Positions 45,838 through 56,142 are shown, counted from the first letter of the stretch. The stretch is 63,885 nucleotides of DNA from an uncultured Lachnoanaerobaculum sp. (GCA_937925515.1 CALALP010000071.1:1-63885); one strand, 5' to 3'. Notes: generated by a model from the letters alone, not told the origin. Made by a program: numbers and translations.

Positions 45838-47331
45838 TTACCTTATCTCTAAAGGTTTATCAACTAATTTTTCATTTCCAACTTTTAGATAAACCATTGC
45901 AATGAATAATCCAAAGCAAATAAGTGCTGTAAATATTCCTGCTAAGTCTGACGGTAATGCTTGAAGATGAAATCCCTCTTTAGCCTGTAAAATATAAGCA
46001 ACTGAAACTGAGGTCATATATGCAGCAGGTATGGCGGCTATCATACTTATATTCTTACCTACATACTTACAAAGGTAAACTGACACTGTCCAAAGTGTTA
46101 TCATTGCAAGTGTTTGATTTGACCAAGAGAAATATCTCCAAATGGTTTGATATTCAAATCTTGAAATTACAAAACCAACTAAAAGTAAAGGTGCTGATAA
46201 AAGAAGTCTTTTAGCATGATTTTTCTGATCTATCTTAAACCAGTCTGCTATTGTAAGTCTTGCAGATCTAAAAGCTGTATCGCCTGAAGTAATAGGACAA
46301 GCAATAACACCAATCATAGCTAAAACTCCACCTACTCCTCCAAGAAGTGTTGTAGACATATTGTAAACAGTAGTAGAATTTCCACCCTTAGCCTCTAAGA
46401 GTGCCTGAAGTCCTGTACCTGCACCATTTTTATTATAGAAAAATGCTATTGCAGCCGCTGCCCAAATAAGAGCTATAATTCCCTCTGCTACCATTGCTCC
46501 GTAGAAAATTTTTCTACCGTCTTTTTCACTCTTTATACATCTTGCAATCATAGGAGATTGAGTTGCATGGAAACCTGATATAGCACCACAAGCAACTGTA
46601 ATACACATAAGTGGCCAAATAGGTAGTTGTGCAACTTCTTTTCCGTCTGCCATTGTTGGATACATATTCTTAAAACCGTCCCAAATCTCTAACATAGGTC
46701 TAGTTCCTGAATAGTAAAGAGTTGCTCCACCAATACCGAGTGCCATAAAGATAAGGCAAAGACCAAATACAGGATATAATTTACCTATTATCTTATCAAT
46801 AGGAAGTAAGGTTGCAAGGAAATAATAAACAAGTATAACGATTGTCCAAAATGGAACATTTAAAACATCCGGAGTTAAAAGTGCAATAAGTTGTGCAGGT
46901 CCTACCATAAATACTACACCTATCATTACAAGTAATACTACTGAGAAAATTCTCATAATAATAGCCATAACAGGTCCCATATACTTACCTACTATTTCAG
47001 AAATAGATGCACCATTATTTCTTTCAGATAACATTCCTGATAAATAATCATGTACACCACCTGCAAGTATAGTTCCAAATACTATCCAAATATATACTAC
47101 AGGCCCCCATAAAGCACCTGAGATAGCACCAAAGATAGGTCCTAAACCTGCAATATTAAGTAACTGAATAAGAAAAGAACTTCCTGTAGACATTGGTACA
47201 AAATCTACGCCGTCTTGATTTGTGTATGCAACAGTTTGCCTGTCATCAGGGTGAAAAATTTTTTCAACAAATTTTCCGTAAGTAAAATAACCTAAAATTA
47301 GTAATGCAACGCCACCTAAAAAAGAAATCAT
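45838..47331 (-). CDS. cstA: CstA-family carbon starvation/peptide (pyruvate) transporter
   Basis: This 497-residue membrane protein has about 12-14 TM segments. Family motifs are IAGLGPIFGAISGALWGP, the GGVHDYLSGM turn, and PMIARCIKSEKDGR. CstA/BtsT proteins import peptides or pyruvate during starvation. The start at 47331 follows AAGGAGG. It is monocistronic, with an AraC-family gene divergent across a 475-nt gap; the regulator could control either side. Confidence 0.92.
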   Translation of the reverse strand: MISFLGGVALLILGYFTYGKFVEKIFHPDDRQTVAYTNQDGVDFVPMSTGSSFLIQLLNIAGLGPIFGAISGALWGPVVYIWIVFGTILAGGVHDYLSGMLSERNNGASISEIVGKYMGPVMAIIMRIFSVVLLVMIGVVFMVGPAQLIALLTPDVLNVPFWTIVILVYYFLATLLPIDKIIGKLYPVFGLCLIFMALGIGGATLYYSGTRPMLEIWDGFKNMYPTMADGKEVAQLPIWPLMCITVACGAISGFHATQSPMIARCIKSEKDGRKIFYGAMVAEGIIALIWAAAAIAFFYNKNGAGTGLQALLEAKGGNSTTVYNMSTTLLGGVGGVLAMIGVIACPITSGDTAFRSARLTIADWFKIDQKNHAKRLLLSAPLLLVGFVISRFEYQTIWRYFSWSNQTLAMITLWTVSVYLCKYVGKNISMIAAIPAAYMTSVSVAYILQAKEGFHLQALPSDLAGIFTALICFGLFIAMVYLKVGNEKLVDKPLEIR

Positions 47332-47806
47332 AATTTCCTCCTTCCACTTATACAACTTTATATTTCATCTTTTTTTAATAAAGTTTAAGTTTTCTTTATG
47401 AGTGAAGTATAACATAAAATATTAAGAATTAATAGCTTAATGATTACTAAAATTCAAATATTTTTTTATACAACTTGCACAAATTGTATTACTGTGTTTT
47501 ACTTATATAAGAAAATACTGTTAAATATACTTAACAACTAATTCGCTAATTACTCTATTTATTTATATTATATGCAAGTTTTTTCAATAAAATTAAAGAA
47601 TAGTGCATTGTTTTCAGACTTGAGCATTTTGATATTTACTATTCACTATTTTTTAATAAACTGTTATCATTTATTGGGCTAACTTTAGCTGATTTATGTG
47701 TTATAATAGTATCACTTTGATTCGTTCTATATAAATAGTTACAAAATCTATCTCAAAACAGTTAAAGTTTTTTATTATCAAAATCAAATTTATACAGGAG
47801 AATGTT
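47332..47806 (+). other. divergent intergenic region between cstA and the AraC gene
   Basis: AT-rich, no coding frame; the strand given is arbitrary. It should contain both promoters. A TATAAT at 47702-47707 suits the AraC-family gene and a TATACT on the minus strand near 47410 suits cstA; -35 boxes are poor on both sides. No clear operator palindrome was found. Confidence 0.5.
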
Positions 47807-48664
47807 ATGCAAAAAAAAGTACAATCACAAGATTCTAAAATGAAAAGTATCCCTCCTGATATTTATCGAAATGAAAGTTTTCTATTTGAAAGTTCAGAAA
47901 TTAAGAATATCAGAATCGAAATTTCAGATAACCTTTGTTTTGACCCCAACTATTTTAGTGAAAACACAAGTGAGGTTTCAAATCTAATTGAAAAAAGATA
48001 TTTACTTGAAGATGAAATGCTTGATAATATCTCGAGAGGAAACTTTGAGGAATCACTTAGATTATTTAATGAACTTCAAAATTATAAAATTACTCCAAGA
48101 AGTTCAGACAGTTTTAGAAATCAACAAAACTTACTTATAATTTTAAATACTTTATGTAGAAAAATATTGAGCATTAAGAATAATATACACCCCTTATATC
48201 TTGATGATATATCTACCAAAATGGCAATTCTGATTAACTCGGCAACTGATGAAAAAGATTTAAAGAAAATACCTAGAGAAATACTTAGAAAGTATTGTAT
48301 TCTTGCTACTAACTATTCATTACGAGGTTATTCTCATATTGTCCAAAAGGTTGCTACTTATATAGAATTTCATTTTACAGAAGAAATCAGTTTAAGTCTT
48401 ATGGCAAAGAAACATAATGTAAGTAGAACATATCTTTCAAGTATATTTAAAAAAGATACAGGCTACACTCTTACAGATTATCTACATCATATAAGAATAA
48501 AGCGTTCCCTACTATTAATACATACTACAACCTTTTCGATAAGCCAAATTGCAAGTGTTTGTGGCTATTCAGACTTAAATTATTTTATTAGAATATTTAA
48601 AAAGTTTAATGGTCAAAGCCCTAAACAATATAGTAAACAAGTAACTTGTCAGTATAAGCATTAA
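47807..48664 (+). CDS. AraC-family transcriptional regulator
   Basis: This 285-residue regulator has an N-terminal helical region of about 180 residues unlike the sugar-binding cupin of AraC. The C-terminal double helix-turn-helix domain has ISLSLMAKKHNVSRTYLSSIFKK and ISQIASVCGYSDLNYFIRIFKK. The signal is unknown. It faces the uxuA operon end and is divergent from cstA. The start has an AGGAG site. Confidence 0.9.
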   Translation: MQKKVQSQDSKMKSIPPDIYRNESFLFESSEIKNIRIEISDNLCFDPNYFSENTSEVSNLIEKRYLLEDEMLDNISRGNFEESLRLFNELQNYKITPRSSDSFRNQQNLLIILNTLCRKILSIKNNIHPLYLDDISTKMAILINSATDEKDLKKIPREILRKYCILATNYSLRGYSHIVQKVATYIEFHFTEEISLSLMAKKHNVSRTYLSSIFKKDTGYTLTDYLHHIRIKRSLLLIHTTTFSISQIASVCGYSDLNYFIRIFKKFNGQSPKQYSKQVTCQYKH

Positions 48665-48673
48665 GGAGAAAAA

Positions 48674-48701
48674 TCTAGGGCTGTTGTGAAGCAGCCCTAG
48701 A
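48674..48701 (-). terminator. terminator of the guaB-uxuA operon
   Basis: A 10-bp stem (TCTAGGGCTG/CAGCCCTAGA) is followed on the minus strand by ATTTTTC. It may also serve the convergent AraC-family gene. Confidence 0.8.
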
Positions 48702-48706
48702 CCCCT

Positions 48707-49780
48707 CTATCTATTTTTATGATTTTTTTCTATTGCCTCCCAAAGTCCCATAAGATATGAAACTCCCAATGCTCTATCATAAAGTCCATATCCCGGCATT
48801 GCTACCTCGTCCCAAATCATTCTACCGTGATCAGGTCTTAGAGGTCCATTAAACCCTGTTTCATAAAGTGCTTTCATAATCTCATACATATCAAATGTTC
48901 CGTCGCTTGAAAGATGAGCACTCTCCTCAAAATCATCAGGAGAATTAAACTTAAGATTTCTTATATGTGCAAAATGTATTCGTCCTCTTAAAGCTCTTAT
49001 CATATCAACTAAATTATTTTCAAGATTTGTTCCATAAGAACCTGTACAGAAAGTAACACCATTATGTTTATCATTTACTGTACTCATAAGTCTTAAAATA
49101 TTATTCTTATTATTTATTATTCTTGGAAGTCCAAATACACTCCATGCAGGGTCGTCCGGATGAATTGCCATATTTATATCATACTCTTTACAAGTAGGCA
49201 TTATCTTTTCTAAGAAATAAACTAAGTTTTTAAATAATTTCTCCTCGTCTACATCTTTATACATTTCAAAAAGCTCTTTAACCTTTGCCATTCTTTCAGG
49301 TTCCCAACCTGGCATAATACTACCATTCATATCTTTTGAAATAGATTCAAACATCTTTTCAGGGTCAATAGCATCTACTGCCTTTTGTGTATAGGCAAGA
49401 ACAGTAGAACCGTCTTTTCTTTCTCTTGCAAGCTCAGTTCTTGTCCAATCAAAAACAGGCATAAAGTTATAGCATACTAAGTGAATTCCCTCTTTACCAA
49501 GGTTAGTTAAAGTTTCTATATAATTTGCAATATACTGTTCTCTGTCCTTACTTCCTGTTTTTATAGCATCATGTACGTTTACACTTTCAATACCTGAAAG
49601 ATTAAGTCCGGCATTTTCAACTTCATCTTTCATCTTCTTAATTCTTTCTCTACTCCAAACTTCCCCCGGTTTAGTATCATAAAGTGTAGTAATAACTCCT
49701 GTAACTCCTGCTATTTGCCTTATTTGTTTTAATGTTACAGTATCAAATTCTTTTCCATACCACCTTAACGTAAATTCCAT
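48707..49780 (-). CDS. uxuA: mannonate dehydratase
   Basis: This 357-residue TIM-barrel enzyme dehydrates D-mannonate to 2-keto-3-deoxygluconate in hexuronate breakdown. Characteristic segments are MEFTLRWYG, NLSGIESVNVHD, MAIHPDDPAW and LRPDHGRMIWDE, with metal-binding His and Cys. No other hexuronate gene is nearby. It ends a long minus-strand operon that otherwise has envelope genes. Confidence 0.94.
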   Translation of the reverse strand: MEFTLRWYGKEFDTVTLKQIRQIAGVTGVITTLYDTKPGEVWSRERIKKMKDEVENAGLNLSGIESVNVHDAIKTGSKDREQYIANYIETLTNLGKEGIHLVCYNFMPVFDWTRTELARERKDGSTVLAYTQKAVDAIDPEKMFESISKDMNGSIMPGWEPERMAKVKELFEMYKDVDEEKLFKNLVYFLEKIMPTCKEYDINMAIHPDDPAWSVFGLPRIINNKNNILRLMSTVNDKHNGVTFCTGSYGTNLENNLVDMIRALRGRIHFAHIRNLKFNSPDDFEESAHLSSDGTFDMYEIMKALYETGFNGPLRPDHGRMIWDEVAMPGYGLYDRALGVSYLMGLWEAIEKNHKNR

Positions 49781-49795
49781 AACTTTCCTCCTATC

Positions 49796-50137
49796 TTATT
49801 CTTTTATAGTAAGAGAGGCTTTTGCAGGCAAACACACTGCCAAATCTTCTCCCTTACTAAGCCAACCATAATGCTCACACAAATGATCAGGACATTCACT
49901 ATGTACAAAAGCCGCTTTTTTGTCCTTTACCTCTATATGAATGTTTAGACCATTGCTCTTAAAGTCATAAACCTTATTTTTATTAAGAGGCAATTCCACG
50001 ACTTTATTTGTATCATAAGTTAAAATAGCCCTTGAACCTGTTTTTTTTGATATATTCATAAATAGCCATATAACAACACAAATTGCTATAAGAAATACAG
50101 CTAAAATTATATCTCTTTTTGTCTTTTTATCTAGCAT
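49796..50137 (-). CDS. NusG domain II-type membrane-anchored small protein
   Basis: This 113-residue protein has one N-terminal TM (about 9-28) and an extracytoplasmic NusG_II domain with CPDHLCEHYGW and CLPAKASLTI, including a Cys pair. Such proteins are common in clostridia, often near apbE and flavin-based electron transfer genes; here apbE is in the same operon. Function is not established. Confidence 0.82.
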   Translation of the reverse strand: MLDKKTKRDIILAVFLIAICVVIWLFMNISKKTGSRAILTYDTNKVVELPLNKNKVYDFKSNGLNIHIEVKDKKAAFVHSECPDHLCEHYGWLSKGEDLAVCLPAKASLTIKE

Positions 50138-50169
50138 TTAACTCTCCTTACAAAAAGTAAAATAACTAA

Positions 50170-52992
50170 TTATTTAGTATCTTCATCAACATTTTCTATG
50201 TCAATATCTTCTATATCTATATCAAGATTTTTTATTTCTGTATTTTCGATACTATTATCTTTTGTTTCAATGTTATCAGTATCAATATTATCATTGTCAA
50301 TGTTTTTTATATCAACTTCAACATTTTTTGTATCAATATTTTCTGTTTCAGCATCTCCTTTCTCAATATCTTTCGTTTCAACATCTTCTTTAAAAGGACT
50401 TTCCTCCGGCTTAAAATCTTGACTTATTAAGTTTATTTCTTTATTAGTATTTTCTATACTATCATTAGTAATGCTATCTTCTTTGGCAGCTTGACTTACT
50501 CTTAATTTTATTCTTTTTGCTTTATCATCTAAAACTTTCATAAGCATAAAGCCATAAATAAGCAATAATAAAATAATACTGCCAAGGGTTATGTATGCCC
50601 CCAAAACAAAGCCCTCCGGCATGTATTCCATTACTATATGATGTTTTCCCTCTTTTAAATCAATAGCCAAAAATGCCTCAAGCCCCTCTCTTGTTTTTAC
50701 TTCAACATTATCAACTTTGACTTTCCAACCCTTATCAAAAGGTATTGAAGTCAGCATTACTTCATCAGGTCCTGCCTCTATATCTCCCTCTATGTAATTA
50801 TCCTTTAAAGCAGTAAGTTTAAATGTACTTATAGAAAGCATTTCATAAGCTTTTTCCAAAGAACTTATATCAAATTTGTAAGCTTTCATATCCATTGGCT
50901 TTCCGTCTGAATTACTTAATGTAACACTTGTTCCGTCCTCAATATATCCCAAATCAAGCATATATCTTCTATTTACATTTTCAAACTTTTTCTCAACTCC
51001 TGTTGATTCTATTACTACCTTAACATTTTCCACGCTTGAATTAGTTACAAAGGCGTAGTAATGTCCGTTGCTTGAAGTTGTAAATTTATAACTTGAGGTA
51101 TTTTCAATAAAACCGTCCTCTTCTATCAGCACATTTGGACTTCCTATTATATTACATAAATTGTTTTGAATTTCAGCAGGATTTTCTAAACTTCTATCCC
51201 AACTACTCTCAAATCCCGGCCCTACCATATATGCAATAGGTAGTGTGTATGGATTTTCATATAAATATGTATTATCCCAAGATGAAATGAGATTTAAATA
51301 CGGTAAATTACTTTCTCCTGTATAAATGCCATATTTAACTGAAAAAAGCATATCTACAAGAGGTGTACTTCCTGTAATTGAGTAAGCATTTGTAGAACTT
51401 TCAACACCCATTTTCTTGAAAAATGTACTTAAAGATGCTCTAGCTGTTGAAGAAAATAATGAAACAGACCTAAAGTTCATCCAAGCACCGTCATTTTTAG
51501 TTTTTCTATTTACCTTTTCTATTCTATAAAAATCATCTTTAGGTAAATTTTCAAGTACTTTTGCTACTGCATTATTATCATTTGTATACTCACTTCTACT
51601 AACTGTACTTATACTTGTAAGTGCAGTATTAACTGTTGACTCTATAAGTACTATAATAGCCACAATAAGCATAATAACATTTATATTTATAATTTTAGTC
51701 TTATATGCGTATATCATAAAGGCATAAATAGCAACCAATATCATAGTTGCATAAAACACTCCAAAAGAAAAATGGTCATCAGTTACAACCTTTTGACTTA
51801 GTATTATAAAACCTATTGCAACAAGTGCAGAATGTCCTAAATCAGCTAAACTACTCCAATTCAAATTGTAATATGCCCTATAACAAATATACAAAATCAA
51901 GAATATATAAATAAAACTCTGCCTTGCAGGAAGTGAATTTGGATAATGAAGTCCATGCCAAATGTAATTTAAAACATCAATAGAAAAGCTTGCTAACATA
52001 AATATAATCATTACAGCATAAACTATCTTTTCTTTTAGACTTATTCTTTTATTTAAAATGTATAATGCCACAAAAATATAGATTGCAACTCCACAATATA
52101 TATTAGGCCAATGATTAAGCCCTATTTCAGTCTTTACCCCTATCATATGTCTTGCAAACATATCAATTATAGAAAAGTATTGTGAAAATGTTTGTGGAAA
52201 ATTAAATTCTCCTGAGGCTGTATCTTTTAGAGCATAAATTTCAGGTAATAATACAAGAGCCGATATTCCACCTGCAATTAAAGAATATAAGCAAAATCTT
52301 GCACTTGTAAAGCATATTTCTTTTAAACTTTTCTTTCTTTTTATGACAACTAATGCAATAAAATAAATTACCATAAAAATACATATCATTATAGAAATAT
52401 AATAATTTGATGTAATGGATAGCCCAAGAAAAATAGCATATAGGAAACCTCTTTTATCAAAGACAAGCTTTTCAAGTCCAAGGCAAATAAGAGGAAAGAG
52501 TACAATGCAGTCAAGCCACATTATATTCCAGTTGTATGCTGCCATATACCCTGATAAAGCATAAAATGTCCCAAAGAAAGCTATTCCTGCTTTCTCTTTT
52601 TTTCCATGTTTAGATAGATAATAGGCAAATGACAAACCGGAAAGAGAAGTTTTCAAAACTATCATATAAGTCATAAATTCTAAGACAAATTTTTTAGGAA
52701 CAAAAACTATTAGCCAGTTTAATGGACTCGCTAAGTAATAAGCATAAAGGGCTGAAAAATTTATTCCCATTCCAATGTTCCAAGTATAGAGTAAACTTCC
52801 CCCATTTGATAGTTTATATTTAAATTCAGAAAAAAACGGTGCATACTGATGATACATATCTGTTCTTAAAAAACTTTCATCTCCAAATGGAAAAATTCCT
52901 CGCTGAACAAATATTATAAGCATCGCAATTAAAGGAATCATAAAAGCAGCAACTAAACCGTCTATTTTCTTAAACCAGACCTTATTTTGCAT
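50170..52992 (-). CDS. yfhO: YfhO-family membrane glycosyltransferase-like protein with acidic tail
   Basis: This 940-residue polytopic protein has about 13 TM segments, the N-terminal YHQYAPFFSEFKYKL motif and a large extracellular domain before the last TM. YfhO proteins act in glycosylation of lipoteichoic acid or related polymers. After the last TM and a basic KRIKLR stretch, about 110 predicted cytoplasmic residues form an acidic tail with NIDxD/TKN five-residue repeats. The start at 52992 follows GGAG and overlaps the gtrA stop by 11 nt. Confidence 0.88.
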   Translation of the reverse strand: MQNKVWFKKIDGLVAAFMIPLIAMLIIFVQRGIFPFGDESFLRTDMYHQYAPFFSEFKYKLSNGGSLLYTWNIGMGINFSALYAYYLASPLNWLIVFVPKKFVLEFMTYMIVLKTSLSGLSFAYYLSKHGKKEKAGIAFFGTFYALSGYMAAYNWNIMWLDCIVLFPLICLGLEKLVFDKRGFLYAIFLGLSITSNYYISIMICIFMVIYFIALVVIKRKKSLKEICFTSARFCLYSLIAGGISALVLLPEIYALKDTASGEFNFPQTFSQYFSIIDMFARHMIGVKTEIGLNHWPNIYCGVAIYIFVALYILNKRISLKEKIVYAVMIIFMLASFSIDVLNYIWHGLHYPNSLPARQSFIYIFLILYICYRAYYNLNWSSLADLGHSALVAIGFIILSQKVVTDDHFSFGVFYATMILVAIYAFMIYAYKTKIININVIMLIVAIIVLIESTVNTALTSISTVSRSEYTNDNNAVAKVLENLPKDDFYRIEKVNRKTKNDGAWMNFRSVSLFSSTARASLSTFFKKMGVESSTNAYSITGSTPLVDMLFSVKYGIYTGESNLPYLNLISSWDNTYLYENPYTLPIAYMVGPGFESSWDRSLENPAEIQNNLCNIIGSPNVLIEEDGFIENTSSYKFTTSSNGHYYAFVTNSSVENVKVVIESTGVEKKFENVNRRYMLDLGYIEDGTSVTLSNSDGKPMDMKAYKFDISSLEKAYEMLSISTFKLTALKDNYIEGDIEAGPDEVMLTSIPFDKGWKVKVDNVEVKTREGLEAFLAIDLKEGKHHIVMEYMPEGFVLGAYITLGSIILLLLIYGFMLMKVLDDKAKRIKLRVSQAAKEDSITNDSIENTNKEINLISQDFKPEESPFKEDVETKDIEKGDAETENIDTKNVEVDIKNIDNDNIDTDNIETKDNSIENTEIKNLDIDIEDIDIENVDEDTK

Positions 52993-53407
52993 TATTTTCT
53001 CCAATCTTCTTCTTAAAGATAAATAATTTACTTAAAACATAGTTTATAATTATACATAAAACAGACAGTCCTGCCTTTGAAATAAATTCATTTATAAAAA
53101 GCTTTTTAACAAGTAGCCACATACCAAAAAGATTAATTATACCTGTTCCAAGCCTTGCAAGTACAAAGCTGCCAAGTTCATAAAATATAAACTTTAGTTC
53201 TTTATTAAAACTTTCAAATACATATATTTTATTTGTAATAAAGGCAAATAATACTGCTAATATCCAAGCTATTACAGTTGCTACAAGTTCATCTACTTTA
53301 AAAAATCTAAGCCATGTATAACTTAGCCAATCTATTGCAGTAGTTAAAACACCAAAAATCCCATATAAAATTATTTCTTTAGTAAAATATTTTCTTATTA
53401 TATCCAT
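52982..53407 (-). CDS. GtrA-family membrane protein
   Basis: This 141-residue protein has four TM segments and the GtrA-like GVLTTAIDWLSYTWL and NKIYVFES segments. GtrA-type proteins help move undecaprenyl-linked sugars across the membrane for polymer glycosylation. Overlap with yfhO suggests that it supplies lipid-linked sugar to YfhO. Confidence 0.88.
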   Translation of the reverse strand: MDIIRKYFTKEIILYGIFGVLTTAIDWLSYTWLRFFKVDELVATVIAWILAVLFAFITNKIYVFESFNKELKFIFYELGSFVLARLGTGIINLFGMWLLVKKLFINEFISKAGLSVLCIIINYVLSKLFIFKKKIGENNAK

Positions 53408-53429
53408 TTATATTTTAGGTCAGTAAATT

Positions 53430-54521
53430 CTAATTATTAGACTCTAATTTTACTAACTCCTCTGCTCCTTCTGAAAACTTAATATCTCCATTTTCCATTA
53501 CAAACACTGCATAAGTGTTAGTAATGGAATTTATTAGTTCAACTGCTTTTTCCTCTCCAAGTGAAAAGCAAGTTGTGCTAAGTGCGTCTGCATTTGTTGA
53601 TAATGCAGTTATTATACTTACTTGAGTTATACCATTTTGATAAGGATAACCTGTTTTAGGATTTAAAATATGATGATAATTTATTCCATTTTCAAAAAAA
53701 TGTCTTTCATAAACTCCGGAGGATACCACTGACAAATCATCAATTTCTATCGCTCCTATGGTTTCTCGCCTATCTGCAAAAGGTTTTTGTAAGCCTACAT
53801 TAAACTTTTCTCCATTAGGCTTTTTACCAATGCAGAGTACATTTCCACCTAAATTTATTATTGCAGAATGTACATTATTTTTTACTAAAAACTCCTTTAT
53901 CTTATCTGCAATATATCCCTTTGCAATAGCTCCTAAATCTATCCTAGTATCTGCACTTTCAAATTTTACTATATTTTTATCAACTGACACCTTAGTATAA
54001 TCAACTTTTTTAAGCTCTTCCTTGATTAAATTTTCATCGGGAACTTTAGCATTTTCAGAATCAAAAGCCCAAAGCATTTGTACAGGTTCTATGGTTATAT
54101 CAAATGCTCCATTAGAAAGCTTGCAATATTCCAATGCTTTTTCTATAGTTTCTGCAAGTTCAGGACTTACCTCAACTTCATTAACTCCCTCTTTTCTATG
54201 ATTAAGCTTATATAGTTCAGAAGTTTCTTTATGAGCTGAAAATATATCTTCATAATGATTGCATAATTCAAGAGCCTCACTTAATATTTTCTCATCACTT
54301 GTATCATATAGCTTTATTGAAACTGAAGTATCAAGTGCAAATATAGTTTTTTCTATTGGTTCTATTGTAGAGCTAGAATTACTTTCATATACATTAAGTT
54401 CAGGAGTACTTTTAGCTGTACAAGCCGTACTAGTAATAAGTGCAACAACTACCAAGAATGCAATTCTAGGTAGTTGTTTTGTTTTAAAACAGCAGTTCGT
54501 TTTTTTGTTTATATCTCTCAT
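53430..54521 (-). CDS. apbE: FAD:protein FMN transferase, lipoprotein
   Basis: This 363-residue exported enzyme attaches FMN covalently to Thr/Ser of FMN-binding domains. A lipobox (ITSTAC) marks it as a lipoprotein. Motifs are ALDTSVSI, DLGAIAKGYIADK, NLGGNVLCIG, HHILNPKTGYP and the metal-binding STNADALSTTCF region. The start at 54521 follows GAGAGAAA. A possible but broken target-type gene lies at 26288; intact targets are presumably elsewhere. Confidence 0.93.
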   Translation of the reverse strand: MRDINKKTNCCFKTKQLPRIAFLVVVALITSTACTAKSTPELNVYESNSSSTIEPIEKTIFALDTSVSIKLYDTSDEKILSEALELCNHYEDIFSAHKETSELYKLNHRKEGVNEVEVSPELAETIEKALEYCKLSNGAFDITIEPVQMLWAFDSENAKVPDENLIKEELKKVDYTKVSVDKNIVKFESADTRIDLGAIAKGYIADKIKEFLVKNNVHSAIINLGGNVLCIGKKPNGEKFNVGLQKPFADRRETIGAIEIDDLSVVSSGVYERHFFENGINYHHILNPKTGYPYQNGITQVSIITALSTNADALSTTCFSLGEEKAVELINSITNTYAVFVMENGDIKFSEGAEELVKLESNN

Positions 54522-54550
54522 TTTCTCTCTCAATCTTTGCTTGATAAAAT

Positions 54551-56011
54551 TTAATGCAAATCATCTGAGGAATAATTTGGTGCCTCCTTAGTGATTTGTA
54601 TATCATGAGGATGACTTTCTCTAAGTGCAGCAGAGGTTATCTTTATAAATTTAGAGGTTTCTTGTAATGTAGGAATGTCTTTTGCTCCACAATATCCCAT
54701 ACCTGAACGAAGTCCTCCCACAAGTTGAAATACAGTATCTTCTACAAGTCCTTTATAAGCAACTCTACCCTCTACGCCCTCAGGCACAAGTTTCTTGGCA
54801 TTTGATTGAAAATATCTATCCTTACTTCCTTCCTCCATTGCAGCTATTGAGCCCATTCCTCTATAAACTTTATACTTTCTTCCTTGGAACAGTTCAAACT
54901 CTCCTGGTGCCTCATCACAACCTGCAAACATTGAACCAAGCATACAAACATTTCCACCTGCTGCAAGTGCCTTTGTAACATCTCCTGAATATTTTATACC
55001 ACCGTCTGCAATTATAGGGATTTTATATTCTCTTGCAACCTCAAAACAGTCCATAACTGCTGATATTTGTGGTACACCTATACCTGCAACAACTCTTGTA
55101 GTACATATTGAACCTGGCCCAATTCCTACCTTAACACAGTCTACTCCTGCCTCTATAAGTGCCTTAGTTCCCTCAGCAGTAGCTACATTTCCTGCTATAA
55201 CTTGTAAACTAGGATATCTTTCTTTAATCATTCTAACACAATTAATTACATTAAAAGAATGACCATGTGCAGAGTCAAGTACAACTACATCAACCTTTGC
55301 CTTAACAAGTTCCTCACATCTATCCAATAAATCAGCTGTAATTCCAAGTGCTGCACCACAAAGAAGTCTACCATTGCTGTCTTTTGCAGAATTAGGATAC
55401 TTAATTTGTTTTTCAATATCCTTTATAGTGATAAGTCCTTTTAAATTACCATTTTTATCAACTATTGGAAGTTTTTCAACTCTTGCTTTAGCAAGTATCA
55501 TCTTAGCCTCTTCGAGAGTAGTTCCCTCAAGTGCTGTTACAAGGTTTTCCTTAGTCATTACCTCATCAATTTTCTTTGAAAAGTCCTCTTCAAATTTAAG
55601 GTCTCTATTTGTAATTATTCCTACCAACTTTCTTCCAACTGTTATCGGAACTCCTGAGATACGATACTTACCCATTAGAGCATTAGCATCTTTTAAGGTA
55701 TTATCAGGAGAAAGGAAAAACGGATCTGTTATAACTCCATGCTCAGAGCGTTTTACCTTATCAACTTCTTCTGCTTGCTCTTCAATGCTCATATTTTTGT
55801 GTATAATGCCTATACCACCCTGTCTTGCCATTGCTATTGCCATTCTATGTTCTGTAACCGTATCCATACCGGCACTCATAAGTGGAATATTTAATTTAAT
55901 TTCTCTAGTTAAATATGTACTTATATCTACATCATTTCCTATAACTTCTGAATACGCAGGTTGCAGTAATACGTCATCAAATGTAATTCCCTCGCCTATT
56001 AACTTAGCCAT
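54551..56011 (-). CDS. guaB: inosine 5'-monophosphate dehydrogenase
   Basis: This 486-residue enzyme oxidises IMP to XMP, committing purines to GTP. It has the TIM barrel with tandem CBS domains (about 95-205), the active-site loop GIGPGSICTTR with catalytic Cys, and GGIKYSGD. The start at 56011 follows GGAGG and has a consensus promoter. It heads the operon that runs to uxuA. Confidence 0.96.
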   Translation of the reverse strand: MAKLIGEGITFDDVLLQPAYSEVIGNDVDISTYLTREIKLNIPLMSAGMDTVTEHRMAIAMARQGGIGIIHKNMSIEEQAEEVDKVKRSEHGVITDPFFLSPDNTLKDANALMGKYRISGVPITVGRKLVGIITNRDLKFEEDFSKKIDEVMTKENLVTALEGTTLEEAKMILAKARVEKLPIVDKNGNLKGLITIKDIEKQIKYPNSAKDSNGRLLCGAALGITADLLDRCEELVKAKVDVVVLDSAHGHSFNVINCVRMIKERYPSLQVIAGNVATAEGTKALIEAGVDCVKVGIGPGSICTTRVVAGIGVPQISAVMDCFEVAREYKIPIIADGGIKYSGDVTKALAAGGNVCMLGSMFAGCDEAPGEFELFQGRKYKVYRGMGSIAAMEEGSKDRYFQSNAKKLVPEGVEGRVAYKGLVEDTVFQLVGGLRSGMGYCGAKDIPTLQETSKFIKITSAALRESHPHDIQITKEAPNYSSDDLH

Positions 56012-56040
56012 TGCTTTTCCTCCTAAATATTCTGCCTTTA

Positions 56041-56069
56041 ATAGTAACAAAAGCATTTTACTATGTCAA
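56041..56069 (-). promoter_or_regulatory. guaB operon promoter
   Basis: The minus strand shows -35 TTGACA (56064-56069) and -10 TACTAT (56041-56046), 17 nt apart, about 30 nt before the guaB start. Confidence 0.82.
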
Positions 56070-56142
56070 TAAATAATAATTAGTATATCTCTATTTTATA
56101 GAAATAGAAGTTAAGAGATTTCTAAATATGAAATTATTAATA

